From Cordia subcordata (taxonomy: Eukaryota; Streptophyta; Magnoliopsida; Boraginales; Cordiaceae), in assembly GCA_028554755.1 (NCBI GenBank), contig JAPTOF010000002.1, forward strand, positions 29,085,001 through 29,149,000: DNA of 64,000 nt. Direction: 5' to 3'. Position numbers and translations under genes: made by a program. Position 1 is the first letter of the stretch, and every line of letters begins with the position of its first letter. Of this stretch, positions 11,264 through 23,023 are shown in pieces. The notes under the pieces were generated by a model, which worked only from the letters and a program-made list of their open reading frames with translations, was not told the origin of the DNA and searched no databases.

Positions 11264-13466
11264 ATGGCAGAGAGTGATCAAGGTACCAACATTAAGCCAC
11301 ATGGAGCTGCAGCTGTTGTGGATGCCGGTATGGGAAATAAAGGGCAACAAAAGATGCCTCCAGATGGCAGCAGCGTAAGTTTCTTAAAATTTCTGCATGC
11401 ACATAATAATTAATTAGATGAGAAAATCAATTCACATAATAATTTTTTCTGTTAATAACATCAAATCGATTAACATCTGATTACTATAGGCTTCAAGTTA
11501 GTTTGATTTTCTCCATCCATATACTACCAAATGTGTAGCAGAAATTTTGTGCATTAATTTTTTTTTAATCATAAAGTGATTTTTTTTTTTTGGTACATAT
11601 CATAAAGTGATCAATATTTGCTCATAAAAAAATTAACTTACACTCGATAATATCTTCTAAAAGAAGTTACAACTCTAAAAGAAAAACTAAAATGCAATTT
11701 TTTCAGAAGTTAGAAATTTAAACTTTTTAAAAAATACTTTTTTCTAATAAGTTATATAAATAGCATCCTTTAAGAAAGAGGGCGAAATCGAATGAAGCTA
11801 AGTGGCGCATAAAATGTTATTTTAACATTTTGATTTATTGTCATACTCGTAAAGCTTTCTTCCAGTTTCCTCTTTTTATATTGTAGCTGTACATATATCT
11901 GTGATCCATAGAGTTCACTGTAGTTTGCTTATGTTCCAGTAGGGTGCAGAATATGCAGGAGGCGAGAAGCTGACGAAGATATTGAAGGACAAGATCAAAG
12001 ATATGATGTCATCAGGAGAACATAAGGAGGAAGAGAAAAAAGAAGCTTGAAGCTCTTCTTGAAAAGCTTATTAGTAGCTTAGATAGCACCACCAGTAGCG
12101 TAAGTTTCTTATCATCTATGCATGCGCATATATGTTATAAAATGATGAAACTTAATTCATATAATTGTTATGTATGTATTCTCTCTTCAATTAGAAACAA
12201 TGATTACTTAGCTTGAGACTTGGATTATACCTTAGACCTTAAATTAATTTAATATCCTCTGAACTATATATATACACATATATACATACATACACGTATA
12301 TATATGTATATATGCATAAGAATTATTAGTCTCAACTCTAGTGTATCTTAAAAATATCAACTATCAATTCTAACTCAAAACCAAAAAGATTCGTACAATA
12401 ATTTATGTACTTGTCATGAAATAATGATCAATTAATCTCTCCACACCTCCTTTATTCAACTAAAATTGGAAACCAGACTTAAGAAAGTATTTTCTTCAAA
12501 AACTCAGATTTTTCGCTTCTAATAAAAGTTTAACTTTGAACTTTTCCACAAGAGTTTTAGCCTTTCTTAAAATTTGTTCCAAACATATATTTGGAAAAAA
12601 AAAAAAAGCTTTTTCCATGAAAAAAAAAATGCTTTGTTTAATGGGAAAAAAAAAAAGGAATCGATTCATAAAGGGACTTAAGTGGCGAATAAAAAGGTAA
12701 GAAATTTTGATTTATGATCATTCTCGAAAGGCTTTTCATTCCCAATGCATGTATGAATCCGATAAAGTCCACTTATGACTTGTTCATGTTCCAGTCGGAA
12801 ATGTCGAGCATGGAGACAGCTCTATGTCCAAGACCAGTAAAGAAAGAACAACTGGAGATAGCATATGGTGTTCTCCGCACTGTGTCTAACCTACTTAGGG
12901 GTACCGTTGGTGGCGCGGGTGCCCCAGTGAGCAGCGCGGGTGACCTCGTTACGAACCTTGTAAGTTAATAATCATTTCTATCGAAGCTTACTTAATTACT
13001 GAGCGAATTTTTCTTTTACCATTCTTCTTCTTCGATATATAATTTGAGGAACCTTAGCTCCGAGTAAGAAAAAGTATAGTTTAGAATTTGGATTTTAGTA
13101 GAAAGCGAATTAAATTCGACCTACATTAAATGTAATACATAATAGGAAGATAATACTATAGAAAATGCTACGTAAGTAACAAGAGTTTCATTTAGTAGCC
13201 GCCTTTCTATGTACGTGTCACAAAATGATCAACTTTGCTTGACAGAAATTAAAGTGTCTCTTCAATAAAATTGACTTACTCAAAGATTTGTTTTGATAAA
13301 AATTTTGGCATATATGTAGTACTTTTGATTTCCTTATTTTTCTCTATATTGTTACATGCATGCAAGCTTTACATAAAGTTCACGTACTGTAATTGTTTAT
13401 TCGCAGGCCAACAACGTTGCAGATTTACTCGATGAAGTTGGAGGGAAAAAGCCAGCCAGCAATTAA
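11264..13466 (+). CDS. Orphan small gene family, copy 1 (exon 2 damaged)
   Basis: Exons 11264-11374, 11940-12099 (damaged), 12795-12959 and 13407-13466. Exon 1 reads MAESDQGTNIKPHGAAAVV onward; exon 3 begins SEMSSMETALCPRPVKKEQ; exon 4 ends ADLLDEVGGKKPASN. Exons 1, 3 and 4 are phase 0 and open. Exon 2, normally a charged helix (KLTKILKDKIK...), opens with an in-frame TAG at 11940-11942 unless the acceptor 3 nt downstream is used. It then has an extra A that leads to TGA at 12048-12050. Skipping exon 2 would leave an open frame of 111 codons. The product would be hydrophilic, without a signal peptide or membrane segment. I do not recognise the family and propose no function. A TATA box and AATAAA (13558-13563) suggest a once-functional gene. 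Functional, exon-skipped and pseudogene readings are all possible. Confidence 0.5.
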
Positions 13467-14940
13467 TGGATTTATATATAAGCATATATGTTGGCCGCCT
13501 ATATAAATTAAGTAACATTGTTAGCCAGCAAGTGGACTATATAATTATGTATCTATAAATAAAGCATCCTATGTAGATGCAGGATGCATCATGCATGTAT
13601 ATGTTGGCCTATTTATATAAATCAAGTAATATTGTGAACCAGCAATGGACTATATTCCTTCTTACGTGTTTATCTCTTGAATGTTACTTATAAGAGCTCC
13701 TTTTTGGATTGGTTTTATATATATATATATACACACAAGCGCGTGCGCGCACATACATAAGATAAAACGAAAGGAGATAAATGAAAATATTTTGTTGAAT
13801 TAGTTTGTAGATTAAGCAACACTGAAAAATTAATAAATATATAAGTGACCAAGAAAAAAGTGAAATAATGGGTGTTGAAACCACCAAAAATAAAATACCA
13901 ATTCTAACCTTGTAAATTTAAATAGAGTACGTGGTGAGAAAATGGTCGAGTCTATGGGAATTGGGAGATTATAATATACTAATTACGTCAAGTAGATTAA
14001 TCAAGTAAGCCACAATTAAAGAAAGAGGGTCTAATGCGAAAAAGTAAAATAAACAAAACTATCCAGCACACTAGTCCACTGAGTGTGGGCACGCAATTGG
14101 GCAAAAAAAAACGTAAATAAAAATAAAAATGACTAAAGTTCGCAATCATAAGTTAACGCAAAGCTGGAAAAATAAGAAATCAATGAGAATTAAATCTAGT
14201 CTAAGGTATAGTCGCAATTTCTGTCGACAAATCCAATCCTAGATGCAAAAGTACTTTGTTGATATATCAGTTATGGTTATTGACTTGGCCTAACAACTTC
14301 ATCTCTCCTTTCAATATTAATAACGGTTTTAGATCCCCTACGACTTTTCCCTGTTATCACCTTACCTATTAGATGTTCTAACCCCTCAAAGATGCCCGTG
14401 AAATCTTTAACGACAGCAATAAAAATCTAAAAAGTCCTGATTCTAAAAGTCGACACTCTCGCAGTAATTGCTCGTTTAGTTTTCATAATTACACAGGAAA
14501 TTTGGTTACCACTATACTTAGATTAATTAAATTAATCTAATTGGCTACCTATTATCATGCAATCAAATAATCACGTACAAAATTAAATAATCGCAGAATA
14601 ATATTATTTATTAAAATTGTAAATGCGCAAATAAGCCTTTGTACTATTTCTTAGTAATTATTAATTAATAATATCCTTCGAATGCACCTATTTTCTTTCC
14701 AATCGAGCCAATGATTTTTTTCTTTTTGCAAATTAAGTAACTAGTTTGTTAATGAGCAAATAAGGTACAAAACCATCCAAACCCCTCAAGCAAAAGATTC
14801 AACAATACATTTCAATAGCTATGCTTGAGGCGTAAGAAAAGAAACACAAGGGAGAGAACCCATACACTTCAACTCAGGTACAACCTATGTGAAAAAACAA
14901 AACAAACAACACAAGGTCAAGTACATCCAAGGAGAGAGGG
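13467..14940. other. 3' flank of orphan gene 1, then unique DNA
   Basis: The first 390 bp is 3' UTR and array 3' flank, with AATAAA at 13558-13563 and a TA/CA dinucleotide tract at about 13717-13737. From about 13890 the DNA is not obviously shared with other units and shows no convincing gene. Confidence 0.45.
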
Positions 14941-17900
14941 TGGATCTTGAATTCCCACCTTGTCACCAAGTTTCTCCTTTACCACATCCATAGTTTGCAC
15001 AACAATCGGCTCATTTGGCTTTCCTCATTTGCAAGTGCATCTTCTTTACTTTCTTTGGCCGAGCCATTCATCTCTACATCAATTGAGCTTGGTTTGTTAG
15101 CTTTCTCATCAAGGACGGAAAAATGGTTACCATTCTGTTGAGTTGGGGTCAAGAAGTCCTCAGTTCCTTTTGATGCTTGTGGTGAGGCCTAGCTTCTTTA
15201 CTAGGTTCAATAAAGTATTATTTATCTCATGCATAATCATCTATAGTTTTTTTTAAAACAAGATTTAGTATATATCTCCCCATTATCTTTCTGTTATGTA
15301 AGTATTATTTATTTCTTCATCATTCGCACTTGACTCCCATGCACTTATATCTGAATGAACATTTATTGCTTTGTTTGAAGATAAAAGAAAATGGAAGGAA
15401 AATTTAAAATTTAAAATTATATAATCGAAATTATTAATTGTCTATAATATAAATGAATGAGATTATATTCTACCTCTTAATCGTTCGCAAACATCAATAG
15501 TTAGAAACGAATCCTAATCTTTTGAACCTTTCATAGCATTCCGTATAAATAGCAAATTCGTAACTTATTGAATCCTTGTCCAAACAAAAAAAAGCCTAAT
15601 ACTAATTAATCTAACTCGAACGGCGCACCTCCTAATTGTTTCTAAGTCAATTTGGTTGCGCAATGCGGTACTTGATAGACACTTGATAAAATACCAACTC
15701 CACAAGAACATTCACAAAGTTAGAAGAATTAGAAAAAAACTCCTAAAACTTCAATGTCACAAAGTTAGAAGAATTAGAAAAAAACTCCTAAAACTTCAAT
15801 GTCACGTTATTCATAATCCATAAGAGAAAAGGAGAAAAAAGAAAAAAGTGAGAAAGCAACGTAACAGTAATCAGGAAATATAAGGCTTTGTTCTAACTAT
15901 AAAATTTTATTTATTAAACTATAAAGTTTTCGGGAATAAAATTTGATTAAAAATGTTATTAAATAAAAGTCGTTAATTGTTTGGTCTTCTATTAGATATT
16001 GAACTTTAAACTATTTTAAGAACAATATTAGACTTTAAACAATATGAAGTAGTATTTATAAAAAGGTAAAGAGAAAAAATAAATTTTGTTGTATAATAAA
16101 AGGATAGCTCTTTGACGTCTTTTCCAAAAAGTTTAAATCTGGAGCTTATGGCGCAGTTTACTTACAGAAAATTAGAATTATTTTCTAGAAATTTTTTCAT
16201 AGAAAATAGAATATCATGTTTAAAAAGAAAAAAAATTCTAAAATGAGAATTGAAAATTAGTTTTTAAAAATTTTCAAATTAAAGAAGAATAATGAAAAAT
16301 AATTTGGGATTGATTTCCAATTTTCATTTGATAATTTGGAGTTTTTCAAACAATCTTCCATTTGAAAACACTCCTAAAATTTTGAAATTTCAAGTTAACC
16401 CTTAGTTCGATTTCCTCGTTGTCTTATTTAGTTCAATTTCCTCATTGTCTTATTTGTCTATTCACTGACCCTTTTTTTTTAAAAAAAAAAACTTCATCTT
16501 ATTGTTAATTTCAATTTTTATCCATCTCAACATCTAATGAGAAAAAAAATGATGATAATTTTAATAATAACAACATACAATACAGTGTATACATACGCAC
16601 ATAATCGCGCATACACATGCACTCTTTAAAACTTGGACAATGATTACGAAATTTTTTCATTGTACTTTCTAGTTTTATAAGAAGAGAAAAAATTTGAAAA
16701 TTATTATTAAATCAATGCATTTTTCAGCTTTATATATAGTAGAAGAAATGATTTTTTATTTTCAATTGGTAAATGCATTTGTAAATATTTTCTCAATTTT
16801 CTGTAAAAAATAAGAATTCCAATCTTTTAAAAAATAAAAAATAATTTTCTATAAGTAAACAAGGCCTATAATTTTTTAACTCTTTTCCTTCTTGGCTTTT
16901 TATCAAAAATCCTTTAGGGAAATGCATATACATATTAAGTTTGCGTTCCACATAAGCTGCACACGAAAGGTTAAACCACATAAAATACTTCTAAAATGCC
17001 AAAAAGTTGAGCCACATAGTCTTTAGAACTTGTCTTGATTGGAATATTTTTTTTATGAAAAGTACTTTTTAAAGAAAGAATATATTTATTTTACAATAAA
17101 TATTTAGTTTAATTTTTTTAGAATTAAAAATTAAAAAGAATAAAACAGCTTTCTTCAAAAATTAAGAATTTTATTTTTTAAGAAAACGTTTTTAAAAAGT
17201 TATAAAACAAAAGGCGTTTCTTCAAAAATTAATTAGTTCGAACGTGTCGATATTATAGAGGGTGATGAAGTTGACTGGTCAAAATTTAAGATCATTTCTT
17301 AATACTGATTGGCTCCATCTTACGTATTGCAAAGTAATACCACGGTGGTTATGGATCAAGATTCTCTCATATCAGTGCTTCTCTAATATTGCCATAAAAA
17401 AATCATCTCAACTGTTTTTGTGTTAGTTAAAATTATCTCAACTATTAATGTGAGAAGATTCTAATCTAGTAGTTATCCCCCAGAACCATTTGCCACTTCG
17501 ATTAGTCACAAGCTAGTTGAAAATTATCTGAAACAATATTTCATCAAATAGTAATAATTTGAAGGGGTAAAATATACGTTACTCTCTTGTAATTTGTGCA
17601 ATTAGATGATGGTTCTCTTGTCTTTAATTTAAACTTACTACATTATCTCTTGTAATTTTTAAAATGTGGCATATAATATTCTATCTTTACGTTCTTTGTT
17701 TAAATTAACATATTGTGTAGCATAAGTTTCATTTTTTTCTTCCACATCTATGGACATTAAAACTTATAGTACGCTATATGTCCACAAAAATATATAATCT
17801 TTTAGCTAATGATAACTTGGTAATCACAGAAAAAAGATGTAACGGGCAACCTTTTAAAAAGTACAAGAAAGTAATATAGTAAGTTTTGAAAACATAAAGT

Positions 17901-18660
17901 ATGATCAGCTACTTAGACAAACTATAGGAGGTAATAAGCTCATTCACTATCATTAACTAGACAAACTGGGGGGAGGGGGGGGTGTAGTAAGCTATTTAAG
18001 GTGCCATGTTTTCAAAAGCAAAGAGAAGAAAAAAGAAAACAAGAGGAAAATTAAAATTTAAAATTATATAGTTGAAGTTATTAATTGTTTATAATATAAA
18101 TAAATGAGATTATATTTGCAAACACCTATGATTAAGAAATGATCCTAATCATAGCGTTCCGTGTAAACAATAAATTTGTAAGTAACTTTTCAGATCCTTG
18201 ACCAAAAAAGAGAAAAGCACTTTCCAATACCAATTAAAAACAACCTTTAATGGCGCACCTTCCTAATTGTTTCTAATTCAATTTGGTTATGCAAGGCGGT
18301 GGCTGATAGACACTTTGATAAATTCACAACTCGACATGAGCTTTCACAAAGTTAGAAGAATTAGAAAGAATTCCTAAAATTTCAATGTCACGTTATTCAT
18401 AACTCATAAGAGAAAAGGAGAGAAAAAAATGACAGAAAGCAACTTAGCTGTAATCAAGAAACAGAAGGCTTTTGTCTAACTATAAAATTTTAGTTATTGA
18501 ATATAGAGTTTTTAGGACTAAAAATTTGACTAAATATGTTACTGAATAATAGTGATCAATTGTTTGGTCTTCTATTAGATACTAAACAATGTGGGGAAAT
18601 ATTTCTAAAAAATAAAAAGGAAAAACAAATTTTAACATAATAAAAGAAATAGCTTTGAAA
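14941..18660. repeat. Large segmental duplicate, partner 47330-50990
   Basis: Collinear with 47330-50990 over about 3.7 kb with small indels. The first 250 bp, read on the minus strand, look like decayed coding sequence (NGNHFSVLDE-like), perhaps from a LINE ORF1 protein; this is weak. The rest is AT-rich and holds a degraded upstream-flank block and diverged MITEs. No intact gene is present. Confidence 0.75.
15713..15802. repeat. Perfect 45-bp tandem duplication
   Basis: Two identical 45-bp units starting CACAAAGTTAGAAGAATTAG sit head to tail. The paralogous site (about 48128) and the related one at about 18350 have a single unit, so this is a recent local slip within this copy. Confidence 0.8.
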
Positions 18661-19206
18661 TCCTTTTTTATGAAGCTGTTGTCTCATCTAAAAGCATAAG
18701 CTTGTAAAGAGAAAATTAGTGTACTATTTATTGTATTAACATTTTCAAAAATTTTAATTTGAAACTTATGATTTTTAACTTTTTTCATCCTTTGCTTTTT
18801 ATCAAAAACCCTTTCGAAAAATGGGTCAAACATATTAGATTAAATTTTCTTTCCATCTAAATTGCACATAAAGGCTTAGACTTACATTTAAAGTATCAAA
18901 AAGAGGAGCCAATTAGTCTCCTACGACTTTTAGATTGAGATTTTTTTACGAAAAAGTATTTTTTAAAAAAAAAATAAATTTATTTTGCAACAACTATTTA
19001 ACTTAACATTTAACAAAAAACTCTAAAAAGCATAAATTAAATTTTTTCAAAAATTAAAAATTCTACCTTTTCAAAAAAACATTCTTTCAAAAGGTTGTAA
19101 AACAAAAGGCATTTCTTTACAAACAAAAAAATAGTTTATTATAAAAGTTGATGAAATTGACTAATCAAAATTTAAGAACATTTCTTAATATTGGTTGGCT
19201 CCACAT

Positions 19207-20795
19207 TACAGCCCTATTCAGCAAAAGTAGCTATTTAAGTAACTGATAGCTGTTTAAAAAGCTATTATCTTCTAGCTGTTAGCTGATAGTTATTTAATTA
19301 GCTTCTTTTTTTAAAAAAAATATGTTGGGTAAAATTAGCTATTTGGTTAGTTGATAAATGTTAAAATAACATAAAAAGATACCGAAATCACCTGCATTAA
19401 TGTCATTATTGTTATTATTATAATATTAATAATAATTATCATTACTATTATAATATTATTGAAATAGGATAATATATTTATAATTATTAGTATAATATGT
19501 TTATAAATAAATATATATTGATGATAATAAGTATTATTTTTAAAGCATACTAAAATAAACACAAAGCGCAAGATCTTAAATAGATTACTTGCGTTATGGA
19601 TGTACAACTATTACTCACATTGACGCTTTTGGTCGACATGAACTAGCATAAATTGGGTGACTCGCACATTGTAGATAGTTTCAACAACTTTTTTTCTTAT
19701 GTTCTGATCCGGTTTATCAAACAATTTCATCCCTGTTCAACATATGTTGCAGTATTTGGTCAACTAAAGTAGCTACAACCTACATCAAAAGTTTAAGAGC
19801 CAAGGGTCAAGGATTATAAAGTTTTAAGGTTATCAAATGATCCATTATCAAAGAAATTATCATCCACGATCTCAAAGGAATTGTTAGAACTGATACTATA
19901 GGAAATTGAGTTGTAAAATGCAAACATGTTCAAGCAAAGATAACTGAAAAGTGTGATGCTTGAATTTGAGTCCCAGCAATAACCAATAGATTGATAGCAA
20001 CCTAATTATATTATGTTGTTAGAAATTTTCTCTCAGTAAACATTCTTGAGCCAAATCAAGACCAAAGCCAAATCAAGATTAATAATCCTGCCAGGATCAA
20101 ACACCTTCTCGACTTAGAACATTTGGAGCGTGCTCTTCCACATTTGTGGGAAGAATCTTTTGAAAAATTAGATCTCAGGACCATATAATTTTTTGAATAG
20201 AAGTCTTTTAACTCTTGCAATTTAAAAAAAATGCACGTAAAATAGAAAACCATAACCTCAAACAAATAAACATACACCTCCCACTCAAACACATCATCAA
20301 ACACCTTCATGGCACACTACTCAATACTATCAGATTATCATAATAAACCAATAATTTTCTTTTTTGAAAACAAACTTCATCAATTTTTATAAGCATAAAC
20401 CAATAAAATTTTTTTGGTCCAATAATCATATATCATATTCTTATAACTATAAACTAATGAACCTTTTTTTTTAATTCAAAAAAAAATTTCACTTTAATAG
20501 AAAATATATAAGTTTTTACTTTTAAAAATAATCATATGTATAATAGACCAAGGGTTTGAGAGAGAGAAAACGTGACGTTGAGTAGAGAAAGCTTCTATAT
20601 ATGTTTGAGAATGAGGGATAGAATTGAGGGAAAAAAAAGTCAAGATGCTGGTTTGATTCTCTGAAACATTAAAACTAGTAACATTTGATAAAAGCTGTTT
20701 CATATGTTAAAAGCTAATACCAAAAGCTGTTTGACCGAACAAGACTTCTTAACAAAGCTATTCCAAATGCTGTTGTCGAACAGTGTCTACGTATT
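19207..20795. mobile_element. Probable non-autonomous hAT-like element
   Basis: It interrupts a copy of the flank that elsewhere reads TTGGCTCCACATTACGTATTG without a break (compare 17310 and 49670). The ends are imperfect inverted repeats (CAGCCCTATTCAGCAAAAG on the left, CAAATGCTGTTGTCGAACAG on the right), and subterminal AGCTGTT/AGCTATT motifs recur near both ends, as in hAT elements. The target duplication is too degraded to be certain. The interior has AT-rich repeats and a short minus-strand frame (20056-20310) that I do not recognise. No transposase is seen. Confidence 0.45.
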
Positions 20796-22159
20796 GAAAA
20801 TTCATACCACGGTAGTTATATCCCGTAACCATACCATCTCAATTAGTCACAAAATAACAAGGAAGTTATTTGAAATACTATTTTACTAAACATCAATAAC
20901 TTAAAAAAAAAAAAGTGTGTAAAGTGAAGTTACTTTATTTGGAGTAAAAGGGTCCTAAAAACAAAGTGTCTTTTTGACTTGTTTCGGCATATGTGACCTA
21001 CAAAACAAGGAAAACTAGGTACCAGTGTGGTACCGGTCGAAGAAACTTCGATGCCTAAGTTAATATTTTCCTTTTAGGGTAAATTTAAGGATAGAATAAA
21101 ATGTGTAGAGTGAAGTTGCCTAATTTGGGAGTAAAGGGGTCATATTTATATGTTAGGGGTGAGGGACACGTGTCCTTTTGTATGGATGAATGGTGGCTAT
21201 CAGCACGGCTGTGGATATGATTGGGAAATTGTTTAGGTTGATTGGCTGAGCCTGATTTGAGCAGAGCTTATCGGGAGGAAAAGTCAGTGGGCGTGATCGA
21301 TCCCGTATCACATGGTATATATTAAATTTTCTTATTTTTAAGTCATTTTAATACATTAATTTTTACGTAGTATATGTTTTGTATTAAATAAAAAAATTAA
21401 AAATAAAAGTAAAAAACAAAAAAATTATAAAAAAATAAAAAAATACAATTATAAAGTGTCATATAACATAAGTTTTTTATAATTCTAGAGTATCAAATCA
21501 TCAATTCTTCTTTTAATCTATCTAAAGTGCCTTATTAGCGCTTGCAGGGCATATATTAAATTTTTTTCATTTTAAAGTCATTCTAATACTTAACTCTTAC
21601 ATAGAATATCTTATGTGTTAAATTTAAAAAAAAATTAAAAGTGAGATATAAAAATTAAAAATAAAAGTAAAAAAAACTAAAAAATTAAGAAATTAAAAAT
21701 AAAAATTAGAAAATTGTTAAAAATAAAAAATAGGAAATAACAATAAAAATTAAAAATTAAAAAAATTAGAAAATAAATTATCAAATAAAAATTAAAAGTT
21801 AGAAATTAAAAACTAAGCTTAAAAGTAAATAAATTGAAATAAATAAATAAGTAGAATTTTAAATTATAATGTTAACAGAACATATTATAAATTGTTAATT
21901 TTGTATATAATACTATTTTTTTTTACCAAACAGTCGAACAAATTTGTTAACTACAAAATTGAGTTCAACATTTTTAAATAGTAAGAGCAGACTATTAATC
22001 ACAACAGCAATATTAGAATGGTTAGTAATTGTTGATTACTTAATGATTAGAATCAGATTTGTTTGTAAAACTAAAAAAAGAAGAATTTACAAATATACAT
22101 TCGATGTTTGGTATAAAAACAAAAAAAAAATGCCGTGCAAAGCACAAAACATAACTAGA
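20796..22159. other. AT-rich DNA with a ~240-bp tandem duplication
   Basis: After a short remnant of array flank (20796-20860) no gene is seen. Two related blocks begin at about 21316 and 21552; both contain ATATATTAAATTTT, then TAAGTCATT or TAAAGTCATT, then an A/T-rich tail. They look like a tandem duplication of about 240 bp. The tail (21640-21850) is almost entirely A and T. Confidence 0.45.
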
Positions 22160-22208
22160 GAAAAAGAAGCTCGAAGCTCTTCTTCAAAAGCTTACTCGTT
22201 TAGATATA
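22160..22208 (+). pseudogene. Exon 2 scrap of a lost orphan-family gene
   Basis: The 49-bp piece encodes EKEARSSSSKAYSFRY in the open frame seen there. In the family frame it is the end of exon 2 (EKKKLEALLQKLTRLD). It is fused directly to upstream-flank sequence that begins ACACTTGAAAAATTAACTAT, normally found several hundred bases 5' of a gene. It therefore marks a deletion between an earlier gene copy and the next unit. It keeps AAG where copy 2 has the stop TAG. Confidence 0.7.
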
Positions 22209-22896
22209 CACTTGAAAAATTAACTATTGGGAATCAGCTTTCATAAAGTTAAGGGAACTAGAAGCAACTTGTAACCGGAACTTCAGTGTCAGGTTGTTTA
22301 TATAACCATAAGTCGAAGGTAATAAAAATAAGAGCAAGCAACTCAACTCGAATCTAGAAATAGAGTTTTGACCCCCCCAAAAAAAAAGAAAAAAGATCTA
22401 GAAATAGAGTAATTAATTTAGAAGCTCATGAAGTTGACCTGTCAAATTTAAGCTCATGTATTTCTTCATCCTGATTGGAAATCACTCAAATTACGTATTG
22501 GAAAGTCGCACTTAATCAATTTCAATCCTAATTGAAAACAAGCACTACTCTCATATTTCATCATCAGATTGGCTTGTATGTTACTATACTAGAGTTTTCA
22601 TATTTCGTGTCTTACACAAATTTATTTGTTTTTAATTGTTATATTTTGAAAATATAATATAAGTGCTTAACGGTAACAATTCGAAGGCAAAGCAAAGTCT
22701 GACCAACTAGCCATATCAAGCAAGATTGCAACAATTTATACTTTAATTATGATTTTTATACGTAGGGTAAACAAATGATATGTCAATGTTGGATATATAT
22801 CTAATGTGTCTAATATTAAAATTATTAGAATGTGGGACCATTAGACTGCTTGAACAATTTAATTATCTTAAACAAATTTTTTTTTGGGTGTCGAAA

Positions 22897-22949
<53 letters not shown>

Positions 22950-22960
22950 TGTTTGCTATC
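22209..22960 (+). repeat. Upstream flank and promoter of orphan gene 2
   Basis: Homologous to 10330-11197. The GGTAACAATTCGAAGGCAAA block is at about 22670. A (TA)n microsatellite at 22902-22945 has expanded just upstream of the TATA box. Confidence 0.7.
22902..22945. repeat. (TA)n microsatellite in promoter of copy 2
   Basis: About 22 uninterrupted TA dinucleotides lie 16 bp upstream of the TATA box of copy 2. Copy 1 has only a short non-repetitive stretch at this place. Confidence 0.9.
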
Positions 22961-22968
22961 TATAAATA
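22961..22968 (+). promoter_or_regulatory. TATA box of orphan gene 2
   Basis: TATAAATA, 56 bp before the ATG at 23024, in the same context as copy 1 (GCTATCTATAAATAGG). Confidence 0.65.
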
Positions 22969-23023
22969 GGTTGCTCATCTTAGCAAATTGTAGCAACATC
23001 GAGCAACTATTAATTAACTAAGA

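Noticed and set aside
14947..15141. Plus-strand 64-codon ORF
   Set aside because: The opposite strand looks more coding-like (NGNHFSVLDE), and its duplicate at 47330 breaks the plus frame.
20056..20310. Minus-strand 84-codon ORF in the hAT-like element
   Set aside because: No recognisable transposase motif; flanked by stops and frameshifts, probably chance or debris.
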